Notes: a model not told the origin generated them from the letters alone. 64,000 nucleotides of DNA from an uncultured Pseudomonadales bacterium (GCA_938084925.1 CALKFY010000027.1:54661-118660), one strand, 5' to 3'; shown: positions 20,991 to 29,271, numbered from the stretch's first letter. A program made the numbers and translations.

Positions 20991-22916
20991 AAAGCCCAGC
21001 TAGAAGCCAAAGCCGAACTTGAGCGTTTTCATGACCAAAATACCGGCACCTACGCCATGTGGAGCGCCGTTAACCGTGATGCCAGCGGGCGCCTGATGTC
21101 AGAAAAGGCCGGTAATCAGCTCATTACCCATCGCGAGTTTGACCCTTACAATGGCGAACTAATGCACCTGCGCACCGGCACCGGTATTGGTTTGGACAAA
21201 AACAGTCCTTTACGTCACCTAAGTTACACCTACGATGCCCACAGCAACGTGACCCAGCGTCAGGACTTGGCCAACGGCCTAACAGAAACCTACCAATACG
21301 ACGCCTTTGACCGCTTAGCGCAAACCCAAAGCCAACACGCCAGCTACCAAAAGACCCGTACCTATGGGTATGATTTGCAAGGCAACATGGTGACCAAATC
21401 AGACACCGGCAGTATGGACTACAACAGCCGCAACCAATTAACCCAGTTGACGCTCAACAACGGCACCAACAGCCAATACGGCTATGATGCCAACGGCAAC
21501 CAAACCCATGGTAATGGCCGCAGCATGACCTGGAACAGCTTTAACAAACTCAGCCGCCTAAGCCAAAATGGGCACACCACCGAGTTTTGGTACGGCGCCA
21601 ACCGCCAACGCCTAAAGCAACATGCCACCCGCCGTGATGGCAGTGTGCACACCAGCTACTACCTTAACCCTGTGTATCGTAGCAACCGTTTGCAAGACAA
21701 AGAGGGCAACATCACCCTACAAACTCAACACTTTATCCATGCCGACGGCAAAGCCGTAGCCATACTTGTGCGTAGCTTACATAATGGTCAAAAGAACAGT
21801 GACCAGTTCCGCTACTTGCACCAAGACGCTTTAGACAGCATTGACACCATCACCGATGCCAATGGCTTGCCCGTAGAAAAATTGTCCTACGGCGCCTTTG
21901 GTGAACGCAGAAAGGTCACTGGTACGCCACTGGAAACCCCCACCAGAAACCCCAGCGTGCTTACCGAACGCGGCTACACAGGCCATGAATACCTAGATCA
22001 AATAGAATTGATCCACATGAATGCCCGCGTATACGACCCACAAACGGCCAGGTTCTTAAGCCCAGACACGGTGCTACAAGCGCCGAATGTGGCTCAAAAC
22101 TACAATCGTTACATTTACGTGCTTAACAACCCGTTAAAGTACACCGACCCCGATGGCCATCGTTATCGCCAAAAGGCCAAGAGCCGCAAGAGCCATTCGC
22201 AATCAAGGGTACGTAAAAACTCCTATGCCTATGGCACAGGTAGCCGAGACCGCCACCCAGGCACGGGTAACAATGGTGGTAATTCACCGGCACCGGGTAA
22301 TGCGGGCAATGGTAACGGCAACAACGGCAATGGTAATCGCAAGCCAACAGCCAAACCAAAACCGAAGCCAAAGGCGAATCCGTCTAATGTTACTGGGGTG
22401 GGTGGAAGGCCGGTATACTCTAACAATAATCAGGATTTGGCTAAGCAGTATGGGTTGTATGGGTTGGGTAGCACAATGACTTCTAATGCTAATGGCAATC
22501 CGACTTATAAGACTGTTGACGCTAATGGCAATCCGATACGTGGACTGGGTGACGTTATGGGACAGAATAGTCAAATGAGTCAAAATCCTGATGGTACTTG
22601 GCAGGCTAGAGGCAATAGCGCATTTAATGTTGCGGGTACTGATTCTTCGACTGCGACTCATTCATGTAAGGACGGTATCACCGCTTGTGCATTTTTTTGT
22701 GCTCTTTTTGGTGGTGGAGATAATGAATACACCAATGCAGCGGGAACTGTGTATGATTCAAGCAGCCAAGCATATGAAATAGTGGCAGGAGGAAATACGC
22801 ATAAAGCGATGGATGCTTTTGTGTACTTATCTACTTTTATTTCCCGGTATAATAATCTGTATGATAACTACTGCCCTAATGAGTGTGATAGGCAAGCGAT
22901 TTTCAGGAATGAATGA
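20970..22916 (+). CDS. Orphan Rhs-family C-terminal fragment with variable toxin-like tip
   Basis: 648 codons from an apparent GTG. Residues ~10-390 carry degenerate YD/RHS repeats (YQYDAFDRLAQ, YGYDANGNQ) and the Rhs-associated core (GYTGHEYLDQIELIHMNARV near 335, then RFLSPD, YIYVLNNPLKYTDPDGH near 392). After that boundary come a basic stretch, a Gly/Asn-rich linker, a KPKPKPK segment, and a unique ~200-residue tip with a Cys-rich end (CKDGITACAFFCALFGGG ... YCPNECDRQ). The 5' part of the rhs gene is missing: the frame begins inside a RAYT relic. Probably a displaced rhs tip cassette; the toxin activity is not recognisable. Confidence 0.8.
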   Translation: MATATLTKAQLEAKAELERFHDQNTGTYAMWSAVNRDASGRLMSEKAGNQLITHREFDPYNGELMHLRTGTGIGLDKNSPLRHLSYTYDAHSNVTQRQDLANGLTETYQYDAFDRLAQTQSQHASYQKTRTYGYDLQGNMVTKSDTGSMDYNSRNQLTQLTLNNGTNSQYGYDANGNQTHGNGRSMTWNSFNKLSRLSQNGHTTEFWYGANRQRLKQHATRRDGSVHTSYYLNPVYRSNRLQDKEGNITLQTQHFIHADGKAVAILVRSLHNGQKNSDQFRYLHQDALDSIDTITDANGLPVEKLSYGAFGERRKVTGTPLETPTRNPSVLTERGYTGHEYLDQIELIHMNARVYDPQTARFLSPDTVLQAPNVAQNYNRYIYVLNNPLKYTDPDGHRYRQKAKSRKSHSQSRVRKNSYAYGTGSRDRHPGTGNNGGNSPAPGNAGNGNGNNGNGNRKPTAKPKPKPKANPSNVTGVGGRPVYSNNNQDLAKQYGLYGLGSTMTSNANGNPTYKTVDANGNPIRGLGDVMGQNSQMSQNPDGTWQARGNSAFNVAGTDSSTATHSCKDGITACAFFCALFGGGDNEYTNAAGTVYDSSSQAYEIVAGGNTHKAMDAFVYLSTFISRYNNLYDNYCPNECDRQAIFRNE

Positions 22917-23245
22917 TGAGAATTATTTATAGTTTTAGCTATATTGTGTTTTTATGTGTTACGTTTTTATTTATAGTCGTTTCTGCTCTAGGAAATGGCG
23001 GGGTTGCCATCGAACCTATTTTGATAGTGGTAGTAGTTTTGGTAATAAACAGGTGTACAAGTTGCTCTAGCTTTATTATTAAAGTTTTATCAATTGTTCT
23101 AGTACTAATGGTTATATTAACTTATTGGAGCACAGTGAAAATTTACTGGGAATCAATGCCTATTGCTTCATATATGGTTATTATTTTTCATGGACCATAT
23201 TTGATATTATTGGTGTATGATAAATTTTTTAATAACAGCAACTAG
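22913..23245 (+). CDS. Small membrane protein, candidate immunity protein for the Rhs tip
   Basis: 110 aa, starting at an ATG that overlaps the rhs stop (ATGATGAG), so the two are translationally coupled. It is very hydrophobic, with about four membrane segments (residues ~3-25, 30-48, 52-74, 85-103). DNA is markedly AT-richer than the rhs core. In rhs loci the gene directly after the variable tip encodes the cognate immunity protein. A membrane-embedded immunity protein would suit a toxin acting at the inner membrane. No family recognised; function inferred from position. Confidence 0.65.
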   Translation: MMRIIYSFSYIVFLCVTFLFIVVSALGNGGVAIEPILIVVVVLVINRCTSCSSFIIKVLSIVLVLMVILTYWSTVKIYWESMPIASYMVIIFHGPYLILLVYDKFFNNSN

Positions 23246-23273
23246 AAAACAGCAACTAGGACATGCACTGCTC

Positions 23274-23487
23274 AAAAGAAAAACCAAAGTATGCGTTCTG
23301 GCTAACCAAACAAATCGGCGTTTTTTTAAAAGGTTAGGAAGGTGACCAAAAGCGGCTGTATCACGGCCTTTTTGGCATATTTCGCTCAGTCATGTGCCTC
23401 GGCTACAACCGGTCCTCTGATGAATGGTACAGCGGGGTTTGATTTGGCCTAGGCAGTACTAAAAGCTATGGTTGACTCTTCTCGATT
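23274..23487. repeat. Decayed copy 2 of RAYT 3' end plus flank
   Basis: It shares a long imperfect alignment with 24629-24840 (common GTGCCTCGGCTACAA, TGATGAATGGTACAGCGGGG, AGTACTAAAAGCTAT). On the minus strand it still encodes the last residues of the transposase, NREESTIAFSTA and a stop, matching NREEPTIAFSTG at 20475-20510. The rest of 23246-23881 has no gene I can support. Confidence 0.7.
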
Positions 23488-23881
23488 AAGCGAGTAACTA
23501 GGACAGGCGCGCTTGAAGGAATTTGACACACTTAACGCTTCGAACCACGAAACTTTCAGCCATTCCAATTACATTTTTTGTATCAACATAAAAGCTCCAA
23601 AATAGGGGCTTTTGGGGTTATTTGGCGCATGAGAAAGAGTTGACCTGTGAGCGGGCCATGATGAATGCAAAAATGTGGTGGCTACTCTCTTTGAATATGT
23701 GTGCTGGCTCGCAATTTTCATTGCTATAAAAGAAAAAACGATACGGGCCAAGTCTTAATATTGTACACATTGGAATAGCTTAACCAGTATCGGGAATTAA
23801 CACAATCTAAGCATTTAACCCTTTGCACAACGGCGCGCGCAGCGTGTCCGGCACCCAAAGGGCGCGTATTGCTGCAGCTTG

Positions 23882-24100
23882 TTAGCTAGCACGCGATTCT
23901 TGCACCGCGTCTAAGATATCATCTGAGGTTGCCGAGGTAGCTACACCTTGAATATCAAAGGGTGATTTAGATTTAGGTTTTTTTGAGCGTAGCGAAAAGA
24001 CCGCTCCATCGCGACGGCGAATTTCAACTTCCTCTCGTTGCGCGAGCTTCAAAATTTGTGACAAATTTTGACGCGCCTCTGAATAAGTAAATGCTTTCAT
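23882..24100 (-). CDS. Phd/YefM-like antitoxin
   Basis: 72 aa. The N-terminus MKAFTYSEARQNLSQILKLA matches the DNA-binding domain of Phd/YefM antitoxins, followed by EVEIRRRDGAVFSL and a polar C-terminal tail that would wrap the toxin. The start lies 4 nt after the stop of the PIN-domain gene at 24105, so the two form one operon in which, unusually, the toxin comes first. Confidence 0.82.
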   Translation of the reverse strand: MKAFTYSEARQNLSQILKLAQREEVEIRRRDGAVFSLRSKKPKSKSPFDIQGVATSATSDDILDAVQESRAS

Positions 24101-24104
24101 AGTT

Positions 24105-24494
24105 TTACTCTAAAACATCTATGCCCAAATCTAGAGCTACTGCCTTCATACGCTTATCTAATGTAATAAGTGGGTAAGAGTATGTTAGCGCGCAATTTAA
24201 AAAGTAGGCGTCATATGCATAAATATTATGTTCAATTGCTAATACAAGGGACTCATGAAGGTTAGCTGTGACAAGCCTAACTGGAATCTGATTTATAATT
24301 TTTTGAGCCTTGATAGCCTGAGCTTTAGTAAGCTGCTTTCGTTTTATCATTGCTGATAATGCATTACCTACCTCATAAGGCAATATTTCTGGGGATATAA
24401 TCGATGATTCTCCGGTAACCCCAATGATCCATTCTTTGGATTCTTCTTCCAAGGCAACTGCAAGAAATATGTTGGTGTCTGATATAACGTTCAT
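24105..24494 (-). CDS. PIN-domain toxin (VapC-like ribonuclease)
   Basis: 129 aa from ATG 24494; a 5-codon longer form from a TTG is less likely. PIN-fold acidic residues are visible: D in VISDTNIFLAV, E in LPYEVGNAL, D in YAYDAYFLNCAL and D in LITLDKRM. These proteins cleave RNA and are held by the downstream antitoxin. Just upstream is the palindrome ATTGTACAAT (24501-24510), overlapping TACAATTGTA, a probable autoregulatory operator. An 11-bp inverted repeat flanks the pair (23882-23892 and 24544-24554). Confidence 0.85.
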   Translation of the reverse strand: MNVISDTNIFLAVALEEESKEWIIGVTGESSIISPEILPYEVGNALSAMIKRKQLTKAQAIKAQKIINQIPVRLVTANLHESLVLAIEHNIYAYDAYFLNCALTYSYPLITLDKRMKAVALDLGIDVLE

Positions 24495-24500
24495 GCCTAA

Positions 24501-24514
24501 ATTGTACAATTGTA
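24501..24514. promoter_or_regulatory. Candidate operator of the PIN/Phd operon
   Basis: Overlapping palindromes ATTGTACAAT and TACAATTGTA lie 7 nt upstream of the toxin ATG. Toxin-antitoxin complexes normally bind such palindromes to repress their own operon. Confidence 0.45.
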
Positions 24515-24628
24515 ACTATGAATGTCAAGTTGCATGAAATACAGTGCTAGCTAATGCCTTGCTCACAGGAAAATTAGGAGGGTGCAGTGACTAGGGGATG
24601 ACTGGGGGGACTGGGACAGACATCGCCC

Positions 24629-24902
24629 AAAGGAAAGCCGGAGCAAGCGCTCTGGCTAAGCAAACTAATCGTCGTTTTTTGATAAGTTAAGTAGGTGGCC
24701 GGAAGCGGCTTCATCATAGTCTTTTTGGCTTATTTCGCCCAGCCATGTGCCTCGGCTACAATCGGTTCTGTGATGAATGGTACAGCGGGGTTTGACTTGG
24801 CCTAGTCAGTACTAAAAGCTATTGTCGTCTCTTCTCGAACCCCTTTCCGGTCCAGTCTACTAATTGTAAATAATCCTCTCAGGTACAAGGGATACTAGAT
24901 CG
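24629..24902. repeat. Decayed copy 3 of RAYT 3' end with internal deletion
   Basis: Minus strand still reads IPCT*EDYLQLVDWTGK and then jumps to REETTIAFSTD-stop. Compared with the copy at 20475-20990 (GIPCAWGDYLQLVDWTGK ... NREEPTIAFSTG), the codons between are missing. The jump falls at TCGAGAAGA, a sequence present at both deletion ends in copy 1. The left part aligns with 23274-23487. Confidence 0.7.
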
Positions 24903-24969
24903 TTTACCAATAAAGCGGGCTGATGAAACACGGACCTACCAATTAAGTGTAGGTAAGCCCTTGTTGTAA

Positions 24970-25263
24970 TTAGGCTTCAGTTGAAGGCTTGTTAGTTTTG
25001 CTAATCAGTGGCTCATTTCCGGTTGAAGAAGTGTTTGCTGTGCTTTCTAACATGGTTTCTATGGCCTTAACTTGGACGTTTGTCGGTGGGTGTTTGTGAG
25101 TTTGGCTTGGGTCATACATTCCAACGCGTCCATCGGTGCGCCACATTCCCACATCTCGCAGCTGTGAATCTGACAGGTGGGCAACTGATTGCAAGTTTTT
25201 GCGAGCTTGAGCACGCTGTTGGTGACGAAGTAACAATATCCGAATTAAGCTTAATAAAGCCAT
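24970..25263 (-). CDS. DUF1127-like small protein
   Basis: 97 aa. The first ~45 residues (LRHQQRAQARKNLQSVAHLS, then DSQLRDVGM) match the DUF1127/YjiS pattern of a basic helix followed by LxDxQLRDxG. The C-terminal half is polar and Thr/Ser-rich. Small DUF1127 proteins elsewhere affect RNA or phosphate/carbon metabolism, but no role can be assigned here. The upstream region (25351-25440) holds two inverted repeats, which may form a structured 5' leader. Confidence 0.6.
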   Translation of the reverse strand: MALLSLIRILLLRHQQRAQARKNLQSVAHLSDSQLRDVGMWRTDGRVGMYDPSQTHKHPPTNVQVKAIETMLESTANTSSTGNEPLISKTNKPSTEA

Positions 25264-25350
25264 ATCAACCTCCTTTTAATTAAAAAAGTGGCCGCTATAA
25301 GATTTGTGGAAATTGTTCTGTAGAGAAGTCTGTAAATAGATAGGACAATT

Positions 25351-25373
25351 GGCCACGAATGCTATTCGCGGCC
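25351..25373. repeat. Imperfect inverted repeat upstream of the DUF1127-like gene
   Basis: GGCCACGAAT-GCT-ATTCGCGGCC pairs except for one position. A second inverted pair, CATCC/GGATG, lies around 25419-25438. Neither is followed by a T-run on the minus strand, so a leader or operator role is more likely than termination. I see no gene in 25264-25534. Confidence 0.4.
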
Positions 25374-25534
25374 AAAGTAGCACTATCTACTTAGCCGCGA
25401 AGCCCTGGTTTTGGGCATCCACGCAAAGACGCAGGATGTGGCAACATATCGAATAGAAATGTAGTACATGTGGCGTCTCTTTCACTAGGTAAGTTAGATA
25501 GTGTGTTTAAGTTAAGTACAGCAATGGTAGTTTG

Positions 25535-26002
25535 TCAAATCAAATTGCATACACTGCCAAATGCCAAAAACGGCCCAAAGGGTATACTTGATGGTGTTGG
25601 TTTTTGACCAACACCTTTTATTACTAAAGCCACAACAATGCCAGCAATACTGGCTACTAGCAAAATGTTGGCAAGTGGCTGCCAGCCAAGCCAAGCACCA
25701 ATAGCGGCGAGTAGTTTAAAATCACCGTGTCCCATACCTTGGGCGCGCCGAATAAGCCAATAGCTGTAGTTAACGAGCCACAGTACTAGGTAGCCACAAA
25801 CAGCACCTATTATCGCGTTCTTGCTGTCCAGCAATCCCCAATCGAAAACACTTAAAATTAAACCCATCCATAAAAGTGGCTGGGTAATTATGTCGGGTAA
25901 TAGACCGGTTTTTATATCTATGTAAGATAGGGCGACTAGGCTGCTAACAAATGTGCCTACAGCCAAGGTGTGCCACTCCAATACTAATAGCGTACTAGTC
26001 AT
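25535..26002 (-). CDS. Prepilin peptidase (A24 family), catalytic domain only
   Basis: 155 aa, polytopic. The two catalytic aspartates of type IV leader peptidases are visible in YIDIKTGLLPD and GMGHGDFKLLAAIGAW. The N-terminal zinc/methylase domain of PilD is absent, as in short TcpJ/CpaA-like peptidases. It overlaps the SIMPL-protein gene by 8 bp (ATGACTAG), so the two are co-translated. No pilin gene is adjacent. Confidence 0.85.
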   Translation of the reverse strand: MTSTLLVLEWHTLAVGTFVSSLVALSYIDIKTGLLPDIITQPLLWMGLILSVFDWGLLDSKNAIIGAVCGYLVLWLVNYSYWLIRRAQGMGHGDFKLLAAIGAWLGWQPLANILLVASIAGIVVALVIKGVGQKPTPSSIPFGPFLAFGSVCNLI

Positions 26003-26672
26003 TTAGCTGGTAACGTATTAATAGCTGTTTACTAAGCTGCACGTTGCCTGCTTGTAAGCTACTTGGTACCTGTGCGGCGTCTGCCATAGCTGATCGTGCT
26101 AAAGCGTATTCTGGTCTTGGAGTGCTACCACTACCCGACTCGGCAATATAAATAACTGGCCCTAGTTGGCGTTGGTTGGCATGAGCTAAAGTTAGGGCCT
26201 TTTGTCTGGCGTTATTACTGGCCGCTTCTAATAATTTTGTTTGCCAATGTTGGGGGTTGTTGAGCTTGGCTTGATAGCCGTGTAAACGGTTGCCGCCACG
26301 CTGTGCTAGGTCAACAAGCAAGCCATCAAAGCTAGAAAAATCCCGCACTTTAATATGCAAGGTACGGCTGGCTAGGTAGCCCGTAATAACGTTTTTTTGG
26401 TAATCGTGGCTAGCTTGCAAGCCGAGCTGCGTGGTGCGCATATCGTCATCACGAATATGCCGGTCTTGTAGAAAAGTGACTAGCTTGGCCATATCTGTAG
26501 CGTTATCGCGGGCCGCTTTGGCTGGGTCTATGGCGCGGGTATCCAGGCCAATATTGAGCTCGACATAGTCGGCTGGAATGGACAAGTTGGCCTGTCCCAT
26601 GACCTCAATGGTAGCTTGTGCCCAGCTTAAATTAGCGTGTAGCAGGGTTGCTGCAAGTAGTATCCATTTCAT
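25995..26672 (-). CDS. SIMPL-domain (DUF541) exported protein
   Basis: 225 aa with a signal peptide (MKWILLAATLLHANLSWA, cleavage near AQA). The SIMPL pattern begins IEVMGQANLSIPADYVELNI and continues with YLASRTLHIKVRDFSSFDGL and a C-terminal KQLLIRYQL strand. It should be periplasmic, resembling E. coli YggE. Function poorly known (linked to stress in YggE). Upstream of the prepilin peptidase gene in one operon. Confidence 0.82.
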   Translation of the reverse strand: MKWILLAATLLHANLSWAQATIEVMGQANLSIPADYVELNIGLDTRAIDPAKAARDNATDMAKLVTFLQDRHIRDDDMRTTQLGLQASHDYQKNVITGYLASRTLHIKVRDFSSFDGLLVDLAQRGGNRLHGYQAKLNNPQHWQTKLLEAASNNARQKALTLAHANQRQLGPVIYIAESGSGSTPRPEYALARSAMADAAQVPSSLQAGNVQLSKQLLIRYQLND

Positions 26673-26831
26673 GGTTATCTCCCTTTAATTGGAACTCTAT
26701 AATCTTTCAAACCTATTTTTAGTATGGCAGGTTATTTCATAGTTTCCTGATTCACCGTCGCGTTAGTGCGTAGTTACTTAGACCAGACATCGGGTAGAAT
26801 GGTTTCCATTGTTTTCAAATTGGTAAAAGAA

Positions 26832-27869
26832 ATGACAAGTTGGAGTGATTTAGGGATAACCCTCCCCGTTGTGCAGGCACCTATGGCTGGATCTCAAGGC
26901 AGTGAATTGGCGCTAGCCGTAGGTCAAGCCGGAGGTATGGGCTCTATTCCTGCTGCCATGCTGTCAGCAGAGCAATTAGCGTCAGAGCTCAGCATCATGC
27001 GGGCGGCTAAGCGGCCTTACAATGTGAACTTCTTTTGTCATCAGCCACCTGTTGATCAAGATGATGCTATGGAAGCTTGGCAAGAACGCCTACAGCCCTA
27101 CTTTACAGAGTATGAACTGGATGCTAAGGCTATTCCGAGTGCCGCTAGTCGCCAGCCTTTTAATCAAGCCGCGGCTGATTTGGTGGCACCCTTTCGCCCA
27201 CCCGTGGTAAGTTTTCATTTTGGCTTGCCAGAGCCGGATTTATTGGCACAGGTGAAAAATTGGGGCAGCTTGGTAATGAGTAGCGCTACGACCTTGGCTG
27301 AAGCGTTATGGTTGCAAAAACATGGCGCGGATGTGGTGATTGCGCAAGGTGTCGAAGCGGGTGGTCATCGAGGTTTGTTTTTGTCCAATGATTTGAATTT
27401 GCAGTTGCCGTTATCTGAGTTATTGCCAGCCTGCCTTGAGCATCTAACTATCCCGGTTATTGCGGCAGGTGGCATAGGTTCAGCCGAACATGTACAACAG
27501 GTGCTGGCTCAAGGCGCTGTAGCGGCACAAATAGGCACCGCCTATCTGCTATGCCATGAGTCCAAGAGCAATGCCTTGCAGCGCCAAGCTCTAGCCAATG
27601 CGCAGCCAGGCAGTACACAGCTTACCAATATATTTTCTGGGCGCCCTGCCCGAGGTATCACTAACTTGGCCATGCAAGAATTAGGGCCTATTTCTGATCA
27701 GGTGCCCGCCTTTCCGTTAGCAGGCAATGCCATGGGTATGCTGCGCCAAGGTGCCGAAGCCCTAGAGCGTGATGACTTTACACCGCTTTGGTCAGGCATG
27801 AACAATCAGTATTGTGAGGCTATTTCGGCTAAGCATATGACCCTGCGTTTAGCTGGCGTTGCAGAATAA
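26832..27869 (+). CDS. Nitronate monooxygenase / FabK-like flavoprotein
   Basis: 345 aa from the ATG at 26832; an in-frame GTG at 26766 would add 22 unlikely residues. It is a TIM-barrel flavoprotein starting LGITLPVVQAPMAGSQGSEL, with FMN-binding features VIAQGVEAGGHRG, VIAAGGIG and the C-terminal TNIFSGRPARGI. This family oxidises alkyl nitronates such as 3-nitropropionate; some relatives are enoyl-ACP reductases (FabK). The QAPMAG and GGHRG context favours nitronate monooxygenase. The MOSC gene follows 24 bp later. Confidence 0.85.
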   Translation: MTSWSDLGITLPVVQAPMAGSQGSELALAVGQAGGMGSIPAAMLSAEQLASELSIMRAAKRPYNVNFFCHQPPVDQDDAMEAWQERLQPYFTEYELDAKAIPSAASRQPFNQAAADLVAPFRPPVVSFHFGLPEPDLLAQVKNWGSLVMSSATTLAEALWLQKHGADVVIAQGVEAGGHRGLFLSNDLNLQLPLSELLPACLEHLTIPVIAAGGIGSAEHVQQVLAQGAVAAQIGTAYLLCHESKSNALQRQALANAQPGSTQLTNIFSGRPARGITNLAMQELGPISDQVPAFPLAGNAMGMLRQGAEALERDDFTPLWSGMNNQYCEAISAKHMTLRLAGVAE

Positions 27870-27893
27870 ACCGGGACCTCAGGAGAACAAAGA

Positions 27894-28535
27894 ATGTCTA
27901 TCGTATTTGTTAATATAGGGTTGCCTGAGGCGCGAATTGATCGCCATGGCGAGTCGTTTATTACCGCCATTGCCAAGCAGCCTACGCAAGATACCTTGTT
28001 GCTTACGGCGGAGGGTTTGGTTGGCGACGATACTTATGATGAGGTGCACGGTACCCCTGATAGAGCCATGCATGTGCTTAGCCATGAGCATTATGCTTAT
28101 TTTACTGAGCGTGCTGGTGCCCCGTTAGAGCATTGTGCCTTTGGTGAAAACCTATGTGTTTCTGGTTTAACCGAGCAGGAAGTTTGTGTGGGTGATATCT
28201 GGCAATTAGGCAATGCCAAGGTACAGGTGAGCATGCCCACTGAGCGCTGTAGCACCATTGGTCGTCGCTTGCATTTGCCCGCAATGTTGAAGTGGATTCA
28301 CGAAGAAATGATGACCGGTTACTACCTACGAGTACTAGCAGCTGGCACGGTGAACGTCGCTTCCAGCATTACTTTGCTGGAACGTCCTCACTCAGATTGG
28401 AGTATCGATCGCCTCAATCAGCTGTTGTTTAATCAGCGTAATAGGCAGGAAATGGCGCAGGCTTGTGCTTTGACAGAACTATCAGAAGAATGGAAACAGC
28501 GGGCTTGGCAGTTGTATGACCGTGCCGGTGTATAG
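27894..28535 (+). CDS. yiiM: MOSC-domain protein, YiiM-like
   Basis: 213 aa. The MOSC core carries the conserved Cys in PTERCSTIGRRL and the typical GDDTYDEVHGTPDRAM and FGENLCVSGLTEQEVCVGD blocks, followed by a C-terminal three-helix region as in YiiM. YiiM is a molybdenum-cofactor enzyme reducing N-hydroxylated compounds. Tight spacing to the nitronate monooxygenase gene suggests joint detoxification of oxidised nitrogen compounds (inference). AGGAG precedes the ATG. Confidence 0.88.
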   Translation: MSIVFVNIGLPEARIDRHGESFITAIAKQPTQDTLLLTAEGLVGDDTYDEVHGTPDRAMHVLSHEHYAYFTERAGAPLEHCAFGENLCVSGLTEQEVCVGDIWQLGNAKVQVSMPTERCSTIGRRLHLPAMLKWIHEEMMTGYYLRVLAAGTVNVASSITLLERPHSDWSIDRLNQLLFNQRNRQEMAQACALTELSEEWKQRAWQLYDRAGV

Positions 28536-28566
28536 CTAGCTATATAAAATTTGGAGTTATGTCTAA

Positions 28567-29271
28567 ATGAGCAAAGCATCCATAGAAAAACAGCTAAAGG
28601 CTTTAGGCAATACTGAAATAGCCAGTCATTCTCAGCGGTTTTTTAAAACAGGACCTGGTGAATATGGTGAAGGTGATGTGTGTCTTGGTATTCGCGTGCC
28701 CGTTTTGCGTAAGCAGGTAAAAGGGCTACGTACAGAGCCCTTAGCCGACGTATTGGCTTTGCTAAAAAGCCAGTACCATGAAGCCCGCTTGCTAGCTCTT
28801 TTGTTATTGGTGGATCGCTTTGAACGTGGTGATGAAACAGCGCGCCAGCAAGTCTATGGGGCTTATCTAGAGCACACAGACTATATCAATAATTGGGATT
28901 TGGTGGATTCTTCTGCCCACAAGATTGTGGGCGCTTACTTACAAGATAAGCCACGGGACTTACTGTATCAGTTAGCTAGCTCAACCTTGTTGTGGGATAA
29001 GCGTATTGCCATGATCGCTACTTTTTGGTTTATTAAAGACGGTGATTTCGTCGATGCCCTAGCCCTGGCAGAAAGGTTTCTACAGGAGCCCCATGATTTG
29101 ATGCACAAAGCTGTGGGTTGGGGGTTGCGTGAGGTAGGCAACCGCGATCGAGGGACAATGGAGGCTTTCTTACTCCAGCACTATCAGGCGATGCCGCGTA
29201 CCATGTTGCGCTATGCCATTGAAAAACTACCAGAAACTCGACGCCAAGAATATTTGAAGGGAACAATTTAA
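28567..29271 (+). CDS. DNA alkylation repair protein, AlkD-like
   Basis: 234 aa, all-helical HEAT-like repeat protein. It begins with LKALGNTEIASHSQRFFKTG and GIRVPVLRKQVKGL, and contains NNWDLVDSSAHKIVG and LMHKAVGWGLREVG, the family hallmarks, including the Trp/Asp residues that recognise 3- and 7-alkylpurines in AlkD. A cytoplasmic glycosylase-like role is expected. It lies 31 bp after the MOSC gene, so it may share its transcript. Confidence 0.9.
   Translation: MSKASIEKQLKALGNTEIASHSQRFFKTGPGEYGEGDVCLGIRVPVLRKQVKGLRTEPLADVLALLKSQYHEARLLALLLLVDRFERGDETARQQVYGAYLEHTDYINNWDLVDSSAHKIVGAYLQDKPRDLLYQLASSTLLWDKRIAMIATFWFIKDGDFVDALALAERFLQEPHDLMHKAVGWGLREVGNRDRGTMEAFLLQHYQAMPRTMLRYAIEKLPETRRQEYLKGTI

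Noticed and set aside
22123-22661. Several alternative frames inside the Gly/Asn-rich linker of the Rhs gene
   Set aside because: They are shadows produced by the repetitive composition of the linker.
23810-23890. Possible integron attC site beside the TA pair (ATTTAAC ... GTTAGCT)
   Set aside because: The two outer boxes pair imperfectly and no inner boxes or extrahelical pattern could be placed; no integrase or cassette array is nearby.
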